A DNA stretch of 64,000 nucleotides from the NCBI GenBank assembly GCA_003223935.1, contig QHXQ01000056.1, positions 27,612 through 91,611 on the forward strand, given 5' to 3'. The first letter of the stretch is position 1. Every line of letters starts with the position of its first letter. This document shows, piece by piece, positions 1-8,365 of this stretch. A program made the position numbers and the translations under genes. Under the pieces are notes generated by a model. It was not told where the DNA came from. It did no database searches and saw only the letters and a program-made list of their open reading frames with translations. This stretch comes from Acidobacteriota bacterium. Lineage in GTDB: Bacteria > Acidobacteriota > Blastocatellia > Pyrinomonadales > Pyrinomonadaceae.

Positions 1-35
1 TATTTGAGCGTGACGCTCACAATCGGCTCGCTCAT
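1..35 (-). CDS. Start of an unidentified gene running off the left edge (partial)
   Basis: An ATG at 35-33 on the minus strand opens a frame, MSEPIVSVTLK, that stays open to the window edge. It lies 36 bp downstream of the stop of the preceding minus-strand gene, which fits a continuing operon. The same frame is also open upstream of this ATG, with an alternative GTG 15 bp earlier. Only 11 residues are visible, so no function can be given. Confidence 0.3.
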   Translation of the reverse strand, partial: MSEPIVSVTLK

Positions 36-70
36 CAAACCCGCCACGAAGGTTTCTTTGCGCTTGCGCT

Positions 71-367
71 TTAACCTTTCGGATTCAGAATCGTGATCTG
101 AAGTTGGTCCGGCTGATCGGGCATCCAACCTTGATTGAGCAAGTCGCTGACGTAGCCGAGCACAGTCTGCGCTTGATATTGCTGATCGTCGCGTGTGGCC
201 GCCGTCGCATCTGCGCTCAAGTATGCACGCACGATCACGCGATACTCATCATCGCCGCGCTTCAACCCGACAGCCCAATCCGTGCCGGGCCAGCTACTGC
301 CGTCGGGCTGGATGAAGTGCGCGGCCAAGCCACTCTCGATGCGCAGCAACCACTGGGGTTCACTCAC
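71..367 (-). CDS. Small hypothetical protein (98 aa)
   Basis: I do not recognise this protein. It starts at a GTG (367-365) preceded by AAAAGGATCAACT, a good ribosome binding site with about 8 bp spacing. It begins MSEPQWLLRIESGLA and has a pattern of alternating hydrophobic strands with several Trp and Tyr. There is no signal peptide, membrane segment or Cys motif. It follows the L,D-transpeptidase gene by 11 bp in the same direction, so the two are probably co-transcribed. That neighbour is the only functional hint. Confidence 0.6.
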   Translation of the reverse strand: MSEPQWLLRIESGLAAHFIQPDGSSWPGTDWAVGLKRGDDEYRVIVRAYLSADATAATRDDQQYQAQTVLGYVSDLLNQGWMPDQPDQLQITILNPKG

Positions 368-378
368 AGTTGATCCTT

Positions 379-1803
379 TTAACCGCGCTTGCTTGCCTTC
401 GCCGCCTGCGGTCGTTGCGGCGTACCGTTGCCCGTGTCTAAGTTGACCGGCGCAGGATAGCCTTTGCTTGCAAGTTCAGGCAACTTGATCACGATCTCCT
501 TCTGCCCCTTGATCGTGCGCGTGACGTGCGCGCTCGTCTTGTCGTTCTTCTTATTCTTGCTGCTCGTCGCGTTGTCGTTCGTTGTGCCGTCGCCTTCGGC
601 CGGTTTGCCCGTCGCGTCGGTCGCCATCGCTTTGAGCGCATCCGACACCTGCTGTCGCTCCTGTGCATTCAACTGTTCGAGCGAGACGCCGTACACATCA
701 AGCACGCGGCGCAGGTTCTCTTCCGTGTTCGTGCCGTGATCATAGACGTCTCGGTAGATGTGCAGCTTGCCATCTTCGACGACGATGGTCTCATAGCGCA
801 GTTCGACCGGCATGGCTCTGGCGAGTTGCACGCTCTTCGTCTCGGTCTTCTTCTGCGCGTAAGCGGCGATGTCTTGATCAGTTAATTGCGTGCCGCTCAA
901 CTCCGCGAGTAGGCGCGCGAAGTCTTGCACTTGCGGACTGGTCAGACCGACGCAACCGTGCGAGGCGAAGCCGCCGAGTTTCGCAGGCGACTTGCCGCCG
1001 TGAATCAGCGACGGCAGCCCGATCGGAATCTTGATCGGCCCGAGCGGATTCAAAGGACTGCCCGGTTCAATCTTCTCGCCCGCCTGCACCTTGTTGCTCG
1101 CCGCGACCCAAGGCTCGTCGGGCGGCGTCCACGCCGGGTTGAAGATGATCGTGCGCGCAGCCCGCATGCCGGTCGGCAGCGGGAACTCTGGATAGCCGAT
1201 GCCGATCTTATAAGTCTTGATGAGTTGCCCGTCCTTGAACACGTCCATGCGATAAGCGGGCGTGTTGACGACGATGCGCGTGTCTGCGGGGACGTTGTTC
1301 GGTTGCTCCGGCAACTTGGCCGCATTCTCATTCGGCCCGCCGCCCGTCGCCCAACGCTCGCGCACAAGCGCGAAGAGTTGCTCGGTTTTATCTGCGCCGA
1401 TGACCGACTTGATCTGTTCGGCGGCGCGCGCAGTCGCGGCTGTGGTCGTGCCGCTTAACTGATTCTCCGCGTTCGCCGTGTGCAGACTCTGCGTCTCATC
1501 GTGAGCGATTGAACGCAGCCGCGCGGACTGATCGTCCGTCAACTGCAAGCGCGCCTTCACATCCGACGCGAACGACTCGTCGGCGAAGAACGCATCGAGC
1601 ACAGGCAACGTCACAGGCATGTTGCCCGCGTTGTCGGGCGCGGGCGCTCGCACAGGCGACGGCGCGGGCGTCGCTTGTTGCGCCACTTGCGCTGGTGTGG
1701 TGCTCGTCGGCGCGTTGCTCGTATTCGTCGGCTCGACTTGACAGCCGACGAGCAGACCCAACGAGACGATGAGCACGAACGATGCGCAGATGGGAATCTT
1801 CAT
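379..1803 (-). CDS. L,D-transpeptidase lipoprotein (YkuD domain)
   Basis: Predicted to cross-link peptidoglycan (or attach proteins to it) through an active-site cysteine, from the outer face of the membrane. Residues 1-21 form a lipoprotein signal with lipobox LLVGC, making Cys21 the lipidated residue. A Pro/Thr-rich linker and a helical segment (about 60-150) with a LTDDQSARLR motif come next. The YkuD domain spans about 175-310, with the HGG and SHGCVGL motifs; Cys284 is the predicted nucleophile. The C-terminal 150 residues are not assigned; they include a low-complexity stretch around 400-425. ATG 1803 is preferred over the GTG three bases upstream because AGGAG lies 7 bp before it. An M23 peptidase gene lies upstream, so the pair may act together on the cell wall. 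Confidence 0.85.
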   Translation of the reverse strand: MKIPICASFVLIVSLGLLVGCQVEPTNTSNAPTSTTPAQVAQQATPAPSPVRAPAPDNAGNMPVTLPVLDAFFADESFASDVKARLQLTDDQSARLRSIAHDETQSLHTANAENQLSGTTTAATARAAEQIKSVIGADKTEQLFALVRERWATGGGPNENAAKLPEQPNNVPADTRIVVNTPAYRMDVFKDGQLIKTYKIGIGYPEFPLPTGMRAARTIIFNPAWTPPDEPWVAASNKVQAGEKIEPGSPLNPLGPIKIPIGLPSLIHGGKSPAKLGGFASHGCVGLTSPQVQDFARLLAELSGTQLTDQDIAAYAQKKTETKSVQLARAMPVELRYETIVVEDGKLHIYRDVYDHGTNTEENLRRVLDVYGVSLEQLNAQERQQVSDALKAMATDATGKPAEGDGTTNDNATSSKNKKNDKTSAHVTRTIKGQKEIVIKLPELASKGYPAPVNLDTGNGTPQRPQAAKASKRG

Positions 1804-1990
1804 CACTTGCTCCTCTGTACGCCAATCCTTATCCGGTGCTTATGGAAGAAACGAACTCAAGCAGACGTGAGAAGCAACCGCCATACCGAGCCGCTGCCAC
1901 ACACCGGTCAAAGATTTTCGCGGAGCGCCGAAACAATATGCCGCCATCTTTGCACCGTAAGCGAACGCCGCAGGCACGAAAAGCAAACGA

Positions 1991-2060
1991 CAGAGGTCAG
2001 AGGTTAGAGATCAGTAATTTGCTCTTACTGACCTCTGACCTCTGACCTCTGACCTCTGAG
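1991..2060. repeat. Heptamer-repeat hairpin (CAGAGGT / ACCTCTG family)
   Basis: The left arm 1991-2017 is built of CAGAGGT-like 7-bp units and the right arm 2025-2051 of the complementary ACCTCTG units. The arms pair over 27 bp with two mismatches around a 7-nt loop (2018-2024). Further ACCTCTG units run to 2060. The stop codon of the M23 gene (2025-2027) lies at the loop edge, so the right arm is translated as the protein tail RGQRSEVRGQ. It may act as an intercistronic terminator or RNA-stabilising hairpin. Two hairpins of the same design but different sequence occur at 9623-9704 and 62961-63029. Confidence 0.85.
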
Positions 2061-2774
2061 TAATGGGTACGGGTTGATGTTTTGGCCGTCCCAGTAGTGT
2101 TTGGGATCGGTGATGAGCCAGATGGCGAAGTGCAGGTGACAGTTGCCGGGGCCGGCGTTGCCTGTGTCGCCGACGTAGGCGATGGTCTCGCCGCGCCGGA
2201 CGGTTTTATTCTCCGTCAGACCATCGGCGTAAGCTTTCAGGTGCGCGTAGTAATAGATCAGTTTATCGTCCGTGCTGCGTTGATAGATCGTCGTACCGCC
2301 GCGCTCGCTCTGAAATAGTTTGACGATGAGACCGTCGGCGGCAGCGACGACCGGCGTGCCACACGCCGCCATGATGTCAATCGCATCGTGGACGCGCCCT
2401 TCGGAGCGCGCCTCGTTGTAAGTGTCGCGCAACTGCTCTGGGCGCACGCCGACCACAGGAATCAACAACCCGCTCGCGCTCGGCGGTAGGCTTTGCGGCG
2501 GCGCGGTGGCAGACGGCTCAGCCGTGTTGGTCGCGGGCGGCGTCGGTGCAGGTGTGGCGGCCGATGATACGTTGTTGTTCGCGTTTGCGCTCGGCGTCGG
2601 CGTTGTAGTCGGCGCGGCGCGGTTGACGTTCTCGGCCGGCGCTTCGTTCGTGTTGGGCAGCGCGACGGGCGTGACCGGCGTCGTGCGATAACGCACGCTC
2701 AGCCACCAGACGAACGCGGCGAGCGCGAGCAGAATGATCGCGGCCGAGAGCAGGATGCGTGCGCGTGTGCTCAT
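2025..2774 (-). CDS. Membrane-anchored M23 (LytM) metallopeptidase
   Basis: Predicted zinc endopeptidase or peptidoglycan-binding regulator facing the periplasm. Residues 7-26 are a membrane anchor. Residues 30-100 are a Pro/Thr/Ala/Asn-rich linker. The LytM fold covers about 110-235 with the full metal and catalytic set: H129 and D133 in HDAID, H178 in YYAHL, and HLH at 213-215. It is therefore probably an active enzyme rather than a degenerate LytM factor. The last ten residues (RGQRSEVRGQ) come from the heptamer repeat and are unlikely to be functional. It lies upstream of the L,D-transpeptidase gene on the same strand. Confidence 0.87.
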   Translation of the reverse strand: MSTRARILLSAAIILLALAAFVWWLSVRYRTTPVTPVALPNTNEAPAENVNRAAPTTTPTPSANANNNVSSAATPAPTPPATNTAEPSATAPPQSLPPSASGLLIPVVGVRPEQLRDTYNEARSEGRVHDAIDIMAACGTPVVAAADGLIVKLFQSERGGTTIYQRSTDDKLIYYYAHLKAYADGLTENKTVRRGETIAYVGDTGNAGPGNCHLHFAIWLITDPKHYWDGQNINPYPLLRGQRSEVRGQ

Positions 2775-2923
2775 GTCTCTGTCCGATGGCCAAACTGTTA
2801 GTGAACGGGGGCAGCATAAGCAGTCGCAGCGCAGAAAGGCAAGGACAAAAGGATTGAGTTATTGGTTCATTGCTTTTCGTGCGCGCAGTTTTCTGCTATT
2901 ACAACTGGCAAACTTCAAACGCT

Positions 2924-4588
2924 ATGTCTGCACCGAGAATTATTCGTGCGCCGCGCGGCGCGCAACTCAACTGTAAGGGTTGGCATCAGGAGGCAGCGCT
3001 GCGTTGTCTGATGAACAATCTCGACCCGGAGGTGGCCGAGCGCCCCGACGAGTTGGTCGTCTATGGCGGGCGCGGCAAGGCTGCGCGCAACTGGGCGGCG
3101 TTCGATGCAATCGTGCGCGAGTTGCAGCAACTCGAAGCGGACGAGACGCTGCTCGTGCAATCGGGCAAACCTGTCGCGGTCTTTCGCACACACGAGTATG
3201 CGCCGCGCGTGCTGATCGCAAACTCAAACCTTGTCGGCGCGTGGGCTACTTGGGAGCACTTCCACGAACTCGAACGGCGCGGCTTGATGATGTACGGGCA
3301 GATGACCGCCGGCTCTTGGATTTACATCGGCACACAAGGGATCGTGCAAGGCACGTTCGAGACTTTCGCCGCGATGGCGGACAGACATCTCGGCGGCGAA
3401 CTGCGGGGCAAGCTCGTCGTCTCCGGCGGCATGGGCGGCATGGGCGGCGCGCAACCTTTGGCGGCGACGATGAACGGCGCTGTGTTCTTAGGCGTCGAAG
3501 TTGATCGCGCGCGCATCGAGCGGCGCATCCAGACGCGTTATTGCGACCGCATCGCGATGGATTTGGACGAGGCGTTGCGCATCTGCGCAGACGCGCGCGA
3601 GCAAGGGCGTGCGCTCTCGGTCGGCCTTGTCGGTAACTGCGCCGAAGTCTTGCCTGAACTTGTGCGGCGCGGTGTTGTGGTTGATGCCGTGACGGATCAG
3701 ACGAGCGCGCATGATTCTTTGAACGGCTACGTGCCCGCAGGTTTGAGTTTGGCAGAAGCGGCAGAGTTGCGCGAACGTGATCCATCGGGTTATGTCGAAC
3801 GCGCGATGCAGTCAATGGCGCGGCACGTCGAAGCGATGCTCGCCTTGAAACGCAACGGCGCGGTCGCGTTCGATTACGGCAACAACATACGCAAGCAGGC
3901 GTTTGATGCCGGTTGCCACGACGCCTTCGAGATTCCCGGCTTCGTGCCCGAATACATTCGCCCGCTTTTTTGCGCTGGCAAGGGGCCGTTTCGTTGGGTC
4001 GCATTGTCGGGCGATGCGAACGACATACGCCGCACAGACGACCTCGCGCTCGAACTCTTCCCCGATGATGCGACCTTGCATCGTTGGCTTCGTCTTGCGC
4101 GCGAGCGCGTGCAGTTTCAGGGCTTGCCTGCGCGCATCTGCTGGCTCGGTTACGGCGAGCGCGCCGAGATGGGCGAGCGCGTCAACGAGTTGGTCAAACG
4201 TGGAGACCTCAAAGCGCCCATCGCCATCGGGCGCGATCACTTGGACACAGGCTCGGTCGCTTCCCCTTTTCGCGAAACCGAAGCGATGCGCGACGGCACA
4301 GATGCCGTCGCTGACTGGCCTATTCTTAATGCGCTACTCAACACGGCGAGCGGCGCGTCGTGGGTCTCATTTCATCATGGCGGCGGCGTCGGCATCGGTT
4401 ATTCGCTCCACGCCGGTCAAGTCTCCGTCGCCGACGGCACAGATGAAGCAGCGCGCCGGTTGAATCGCGTGCTCACCAACGATCCGGGCATCGGCGTCGC
4501 ACGCCACGTTGACGCAGGCTACGAAGAAGCGATTGAGACCGCACGCGCGAAAGGCATCAACGTGCCGATGCTCGGAGCAGATGAATAG
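2924..4588 (+). CDS. hutU: Urocanate hydratase
   Basis: Converts urocanate to imidazolonepropionate in histidine degradation, using tightly bound NAD. The 554-residue length matches the family. Visible family features are [11 protein letters not shown] near the N-terminus, [18 protein letters not shown], the Gly-rich NAD loop [10 protein letters not shown], and [16 protein letters not shown] near the C-terminus. The ATG at 2924 (MSAPRIIR) is preferred to an in-frame upstream start at 2870, because the extra 18 residues are not part of the family. No other hut gene is adjacent; the next gene is an MFS transporter. Confidence 0.95.
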   Translation: MSAPRIIRAPRGAQLNCKGWHQEAALRCLMNNLDPEVAERPDELVVYGGRGKAARNWAAFDAIVRELQQLEADETLLVQSGKPVAVFRTHEYAPRVLIANSNLVGAWATWEHFHELERRGLMMYGQMTAGSWIYIGTQGIVQGTFETFAAMADRHLGGELRGKLVVSGGMGGMGGAQPLAATMNGAVFLGVEVDRARIERRIQTRYCDRIAMDLDEALRICADAREQGRALSVGLVGNCAEVLPELVRRGVVVDAVTDQTSAHDSLNGYVPAGLSLAEAAELRERDPSGYVERAMQSMARHVEAMLALKRNGAVAFDYGNNIRKQAFDAGCHDAFEIPGFVPEYIRPLFCAGKGPFRWVALSGDANDIRRTDDLALELFPDDATLHRWLRLARERVQFQGLPARICWLGYGERAEMGERVNELVKRGDLKAPIAIGRDHLDTGSVASPFRETEAMRDGTDAVADWPILNALLNTASGASWVSFHHGGGVGIGYSLHAGQVSVADGTDEAARRLNRVLTNDPGIGVARHVDAGYEEAIETARAKGINVPMLGADE

Positions 4589-4594
4589 TCGGCT

Positions 4595-5995
4595 GTGGAC
4601 GAACAGCAAACGCAAATCACGACACACCTGACACCCGATCCGGGGCCGCGTGATAAGTCAACTGAAGTGACGCGCGGTGATGGTCGCGCGCGCCGAAGTT
4701 TGCGCGCGCTGGCGCTTGATCTCACGCCGCTCAAACAGTCGCGCGATTACCGTCTGTTGTTCACGTCGCAGTCGGTCTCGTTCTTCGGCTCGATGATGAG
4801 CTTCGTGACGCTGCCTTGGCAGATGTACCAACTCACGCGCTCGTCTTTGGCGGTGGGCTTACTGGGCGTCGCGGAGTTTGTGCCGATCTTGTTGACGGCA
4901 TTTGTCGGCGGCGCGCTCGCAGATTACGTTGATCGGCGGCGCATGCTCCGGCTCACAGAGGCCGCGTTGGCGGCGACTACGGCTCTGCTCATCATCAACG
5001 CGCGCCTCGCGCACCCGCACGTCTCTGTGCTCTATTTTTGCGCGGCACTCTTTGCTGCGCTCAACGGCTTGCAGCGTCCTTCGCTTGACGCACTCGCGCC
5101 GCGTCTCGTCGCGGCGGAACAGATTCCGGCGGTCTCCGCGCTCAACGCTCTGCGCGGCAGCATCGGCATGATCGGTGGCCCTGCGCTCGGCGGCGTACTC
5201 GTCGTTATCTTCGGCCCGGCGCTCGCTTACACGTTTGATCTGGCCACGTTCGTCGTCTCGCTCATCGCGCTTTGGTTGCTGCGCGCCGCTCCGCCACCGA
5301 CGGATGCGGAGCGGCCGAGTATGAGATCGGTCGTCGAAGGCTTGCGCTACGCGCGCAGTCGGCAAGAGTTGTTGGGCACGTATCTCGTCGATCTCAACGC
5401 GATGTTCTTCGGCATGCCGATGGCGCTGTTTCCGGCCATGGCTGTCGGCTTCGGCGGCGCGTCGGTCGGACTGCTCTACGCGAGTCCGGCGGTCGGCTCG
5501 CTCTGCGCGACGCTCACTTCGGGTTGGACGAAGCGCGTCGAACGACATGGACTCGCGGTCGCGGTCGCGGCGGCTTCTTGGGGCGTGGCGATCATCTGCT
5601 TCGGTTTGACGGCGCGACTATGGCTCGCGCTTCTGTGTCTTGCGCTCGCGGGCGCAGCCGACACGGTCAGCGGTCTCTTTCGCATGACGATCTGGAATCA
5701 GACCATCCCGGACCACTTGCGCGGCCGGCTCGCGGGCATTGAACTCGTGAGCTACACTACCGGCCCCATGCTCGGCAACACCGAATCGGGTCTCGTCGCC
5801 ACACTCTTCAGCGTCCGCACGTCCGTCATCTCCGGCGGCGTCTTGTGCGTCGTCGGCACGGGGCTGCTCATGCTTGCGCTGCCAAAATTCTTACGTTACG
5901 ACGGTCGCGCCGGTCTCGCGCGCAAGCAAGCCGAAGAGCGCGCACGCGCCGGAGCTAATGACGCGCCGCTCGCAACAGCAAAGGAACTCGGATGA
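4595..5995 (+). CDS. MFS transporter, EntS/MFS_3-type exporter
   Basis: Inner-membrane proton-driven transporter with about 12 membrane segments, resembling the EntS-like MFS_3 family that exports siderophores or drugs. A 45-residue charged N-terminal extension precedes the DYRLLFTSQSVSFFGSMMSFVTLPWQMYQ-type first helix. The loop after helix 2 carries ADYVDRRRMLRLTE, the family's version of motif A (GxLaDrxxRr). The start is a GTG six bases after the hutU stop. It overlaps the next gene by 4 bp (ATGA), so the two are translationally coupled. The substrate cannot be told from sequence; urocanate or histidine transport is only suggested by position. Confidence 0.85.
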   Translation: MDEQQTQITTHLTPDPGPRDKSTEVTRGDGRARRSLRALALDLTPLKQSRDYRLLFTSQSVSFFGSMMSFVTLPWQMYQLTRSSLAVGLLGVAEFVPILLTAFVGGALADYVDRRRMLRLTEAALAATTALLIINARLAHPHVSVLYFCAALFAALNGLQRPSLDALAPRLVAAEQIPAVSALNALRGSIGMIGGPALGGVLVVIFGPALAYTFDLATFVVSLIALWLLRAAPPPTDAERPSMRSVVEGLRYARSRQELLGTYLVDLNAMFFGMPMALFPAMAVGFGGASVGLLYASPAVGSLCATLTSGWTKRVERHGLAVAVAAASWGVAIICFGLTARLWLALLCLALAGAADTVSGLFRMTIWNQTIPDHLRGRLAGIELVSYTTGPMLGNTESGLVATLFSVRTSVISGGVLCVVGTGLLMLALPKFLRYDGRAGLARKQAEERARAGANDAPLATAKELG

Positions 5996-6873
5996 AAATT
6001 GCCCGCAGCCTGCTTCTCTTTTGCGCGCTCCTGCTTGCGCTCACGGCTCACGCGCAAACAGTAACGGCCGCGCGCGTCGAGACGGTCAACTTCGAGAGCA
6101 AATTGGTCGGGCAAGCGTTGCCTTATCACGTCGTGCTGCCGGCGGACTATGACGCGCCCGCATCGCGCACGACACGCTATCCGGTCTTATATCTGTTGCA
6201 CGGTCTCGCTGGCAGTCACGACGATTGGGTCTCAAATCGCGCGCATCTGGCGCAGTACGCGGCGCTGTATCACATCATCATCGTGACGCCCGAAGGACAT
6301 GACGGCTGGTACACAGACAGTGCGACCGCGCCGAACGAGAAGTACGAGAGCTACATCGTGCAGGAGTTGCTCCCTGATGTGGAGCGCCGCTATCGCGCGC
6401 TCACGACGCGTGACGCGCGCGCCATCGCGGGGCTTTCGATGGGCGGCTATGGCTCGCTGAAGTTCGCCGTGAAATATCCTGAAAGGTTCGTCTTCGTCGC
6501 TTCGATGAGCGGCGCGTTGGCTGCGCCTGCGTGGAATCCGCAGGACAAAGACGTGCTCGATTTCGTCAAGCCCTCAATCGCGCGCGTCTATGGCGCGATA
6601 GACAATCCCGTGCGCCCGGCCAACGACATCTACAAGCTCTACGACGCGCTGCCGCCGGAGCGCATCGCGCAACTACCGTTCATCTATCTCGACTGCGGCA
6701 CGGAAGATTTTTTGCTCGACCTGAATCGGACATTTGATGCGCTCTTGCTCAAGCGCAAAATCCCGCATGAATATCGCGAGCTTCCCGGCAAGCACGAGTG
6801 GCCTTACTGGGATCAGCAGGTGCAGGAGATTTTACGCATCGCCGCGCGCCGTCTGGCCGCGCCGCATTCGTAG
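5992..6873 (+). CDS. Secreted alpha/beta-hydrolase esterase (esterase D / S-formylglutathione hydrolase-like)
   Basis: Residues 1-21 are a cleavable signal peptide ending AHAQ. The mature part is an alpha/beta-hydrolase of the EstD/FGH/tributyrin-esterase group. YLLHGLAGSHDDW forms the oxyanion region, GLSMGGYGS carries the nucleophilic Ser, LDCGTEDFLL supplies the acidic region, and LPGKHEWPYW carries the catalytic His. Secretion argues against formaldehyde detoxification and for an extracytoplasmic acyl-ester substrate. It overlaps the MFS gene by 4 bp and its stop codon lies within the first copy of a 19-bp tandem duplication. Confidence 0.87.
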   Translation: MKIARSLLLFCALLLALTAHAQTVTAARVETVNFESKLVGQALPYHVVLPADYDAPASRTTRYPVLYLLHGLAGSHDDWVSNRAHLAQYAALYHIIIVTPEGHDGWYTDSATAPNEKYESYIVQELLPDVERRYRALTTRDARAIAGLSMGGYGSLKFAVKYPERFVFVASMSGALAAPAWNPQDKDVLDFVKPSIARVYGAIDNPVRPANDIYKLYDALPPERIAQLPFIYLDCGTEDFLLDLNRTFDALLLKRKIPHEYRELPGKHEWPYWDQQVQEILRIAARRLAAPHS

Positions 6874-6904
6874 CACAAGTTTCTTTTCGTAGCACAAGTT
6901 TCTT
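6867..6904. repeat. Perfect 19-bp tandem duplication between esterase and proS
   Basis: The 19-mer TTCGTAGCACAAGTTTCTT occurs at 6867-6885 and again at 6886-6904 with no gap. The first copy contains the esterase stop codon (TAG 6871-6873). The second ends at the base before the proS ATG (6905). Neither copy offers a clear Shine-Dalgarno sequence. It looks like a recent slippage duplication. Confidence 0.9.
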
Positions 6905-8344
6905 ATGGCTAAGGCTAACATCACGCCACGCGCAGAGGATTACGCGCAGTGGTATCTGGACATCGTGGCCGCCGCAGAGATGGCCGAGAACTCGGGCGTG
7001 CGCGGCTGCATGGTCATCAAACCTTACGGCTATGCTATCTGGGAAGCGATTCAAGCCGCGCTCGACCGGCGCATTAAAGCGACGGGGCACTCGAACGCAT
7101 ACTTCCCTCTGCTCATCCCGAAAAGTTATTTGATGAAAGAGGCCGAGCACGTCGAAGGCTTCGCGCCGGAGGTCGCGGAAGTGACGCGCGCGGGCGGCGA
7201 AGAGTTGAGCGAGCCTTACGTCATTCGCCCGACATCGGAGACGATCATTGGCGTCAGCTTCGCCAAGTGGATCAAGTCTTGGCGCGACCTGCCGCTCCTC
7301 ATCAATCAATGGGCGAACGTGATGCGCTGGGAGTTGCGCACGCGCCCCTTCCTGCGCACGACCGAATTCCTATGGCAAGAGGGGCACACGGCGCACGCGA
7401 CCGAAGAGGAAGCCGAGCGCGAGACGTTGATGATCCTCAACGACGTCTATGCCGACATGGTCGAGCGCGTGATGGCGATCCCTGTGCTGCGCGGGTTGAA
7501 GACCGAGCGCGAGAAGTTCGCCGGTGCGTTGCGCACTTATGCGATTGAAGCGATGATGCAGGACGGACGGGCCTTGCAAGCGGGCACGAGTCATAACTTG
7601 GGCCAAAACTTCGCGCGTTCGTTTGAGATCAAATACACGACTGCGGACAACCGTGAAGAGTTCTGCTGGACGACCTCTTGGGGTGCTTCGACGCGGCTCA
7701 TCGGCGCGCTCATCATGGCGCACGGCGATGACGACGGGCTGGTGCTGCCGCCTGAGCTTGCGCCTGTGCAAATCGTCTGCGTGCCGATCTACAAGACGGA
7801 TGACGAACGCGGCGCGGTGCTTGCGGCGATCAATCGGCTGACGGAAAATTGGGGCGCGCGTTTTCGTTGGAAGTTGGACGACCGCGCGCATCTGACGCCG
7901 GGCTTCAAGTTCAACGAGTGGGAAGTCAAGGGCGTGCCCTTGCGCATCGAGTTGGGCCCGCGCGACATTGAGAAAGGCACAGTCGCACTCTCGCGCCGCG
8001 ACATGCCGGGGCGCGAAGGCAAGTCGTTTGTTACGCAAGACGGACTGACCGAGCGCATCGAGCAGTTGCTCGCAGAGATGCAACAGACGCTCTACGACCG
8101 CGCGTTGCGCTTCCGTGCCGAGCACACGTTCGAGGCGGCCGACTACGAAGAGTTCAAAGCGCGCGTCCAGCAAGGCTTCGTGCACGTCTATTGGGCGGGC
8201 ACAGGCGCGGATGAAGATCAGATCAAGACGGACACCAAAGCGACCGTGCGCGTGCTGCCATTTGATCAATCTGAGACCGAAGGCAGATGCTTTTACACGG
8301 GGCAGCGGACGAAGCAGCAAGCGATCTTCGCGCGGGCTTATTAA
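6905..8344 (+). CDS. proS: Prolyl-tRNA synthetase (short, ProS type 3)
   Basis: Class II aminoacyl-tRNA synthetase charging tRNA-Pro. At 479 residues it matches the short archaeal/eukaryal-like form without the bacterial editing insertion. Class II motif regions are visible: YVIRPTSETIIGVSFAKW, then the motif 2 region RWELRTRPFLRTTEFLWQEGHTAH. The anticodon-binding domain follows (PVQIVCVPIYKT onward). The C-terminal zinc-domain segment ends GRCFYTGQRTKQQAIFARAY; its cysteine set is reduced compared with some relatives. The start codon directly follows the 19-bp duplication and lacks a good ribosome binding site. Confidence 0.95.
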   Translation: MAKANITPRAEDYAQWYLDIVAAAEMAENSGVRGCMVIKPYGYAIWEAIQAALDRRIKATGHSNAYFPLLIPKSYLMKEAEHVEGFAPEVAEVTRAGGEELSEPYVIRPTSETIIGVSFAKWIKSWRDLPLLINQWANVMRWELRTRPFLRTTEFLWQEGHTAHATEEEAERETLMILNDVYADMVERVMAIPVLRGLKTEREKFAGALRTYAIEAMMQDGRALQAGTSHNLGQNFARSFEIKYTTADNREEFCWTTSWGASTRLIGALIMAHGDDDGLVLPPELAPVQIVCVPIYKTDDERGAVLAAINRLTENWGARFRWKLDDRAHLTPGFKFNEWEVKGVPLRIELGPRDIEKGTVALSRRDMPGREGKSFVTQDGLTERIEQLLAEMQQTLYDRALRFRAEHTFEAADYEEFKARVQQGFVHVYWAGTGADEDQIKTDTKATVRVLPFDQSETEGRCFYTGQRTKQQAIFARAY

Positions 8345-8365
8345 TTTTTAGAGAGTGAGACGACA

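Noticed and set aside
1991..2060. CRISPR array or phase-variable tract
   Set aside because: The units are 7 bp with no spacers and are arranged as inverted arms at the 3-prime ends of genes, which is not a CRISPR layout.
4859..5548. 229-residue minus-strand frame opposite the MFS gene
   Set aside because: Arg-rich shadow of a clear transporter gene; no domain or ribosome binding site.
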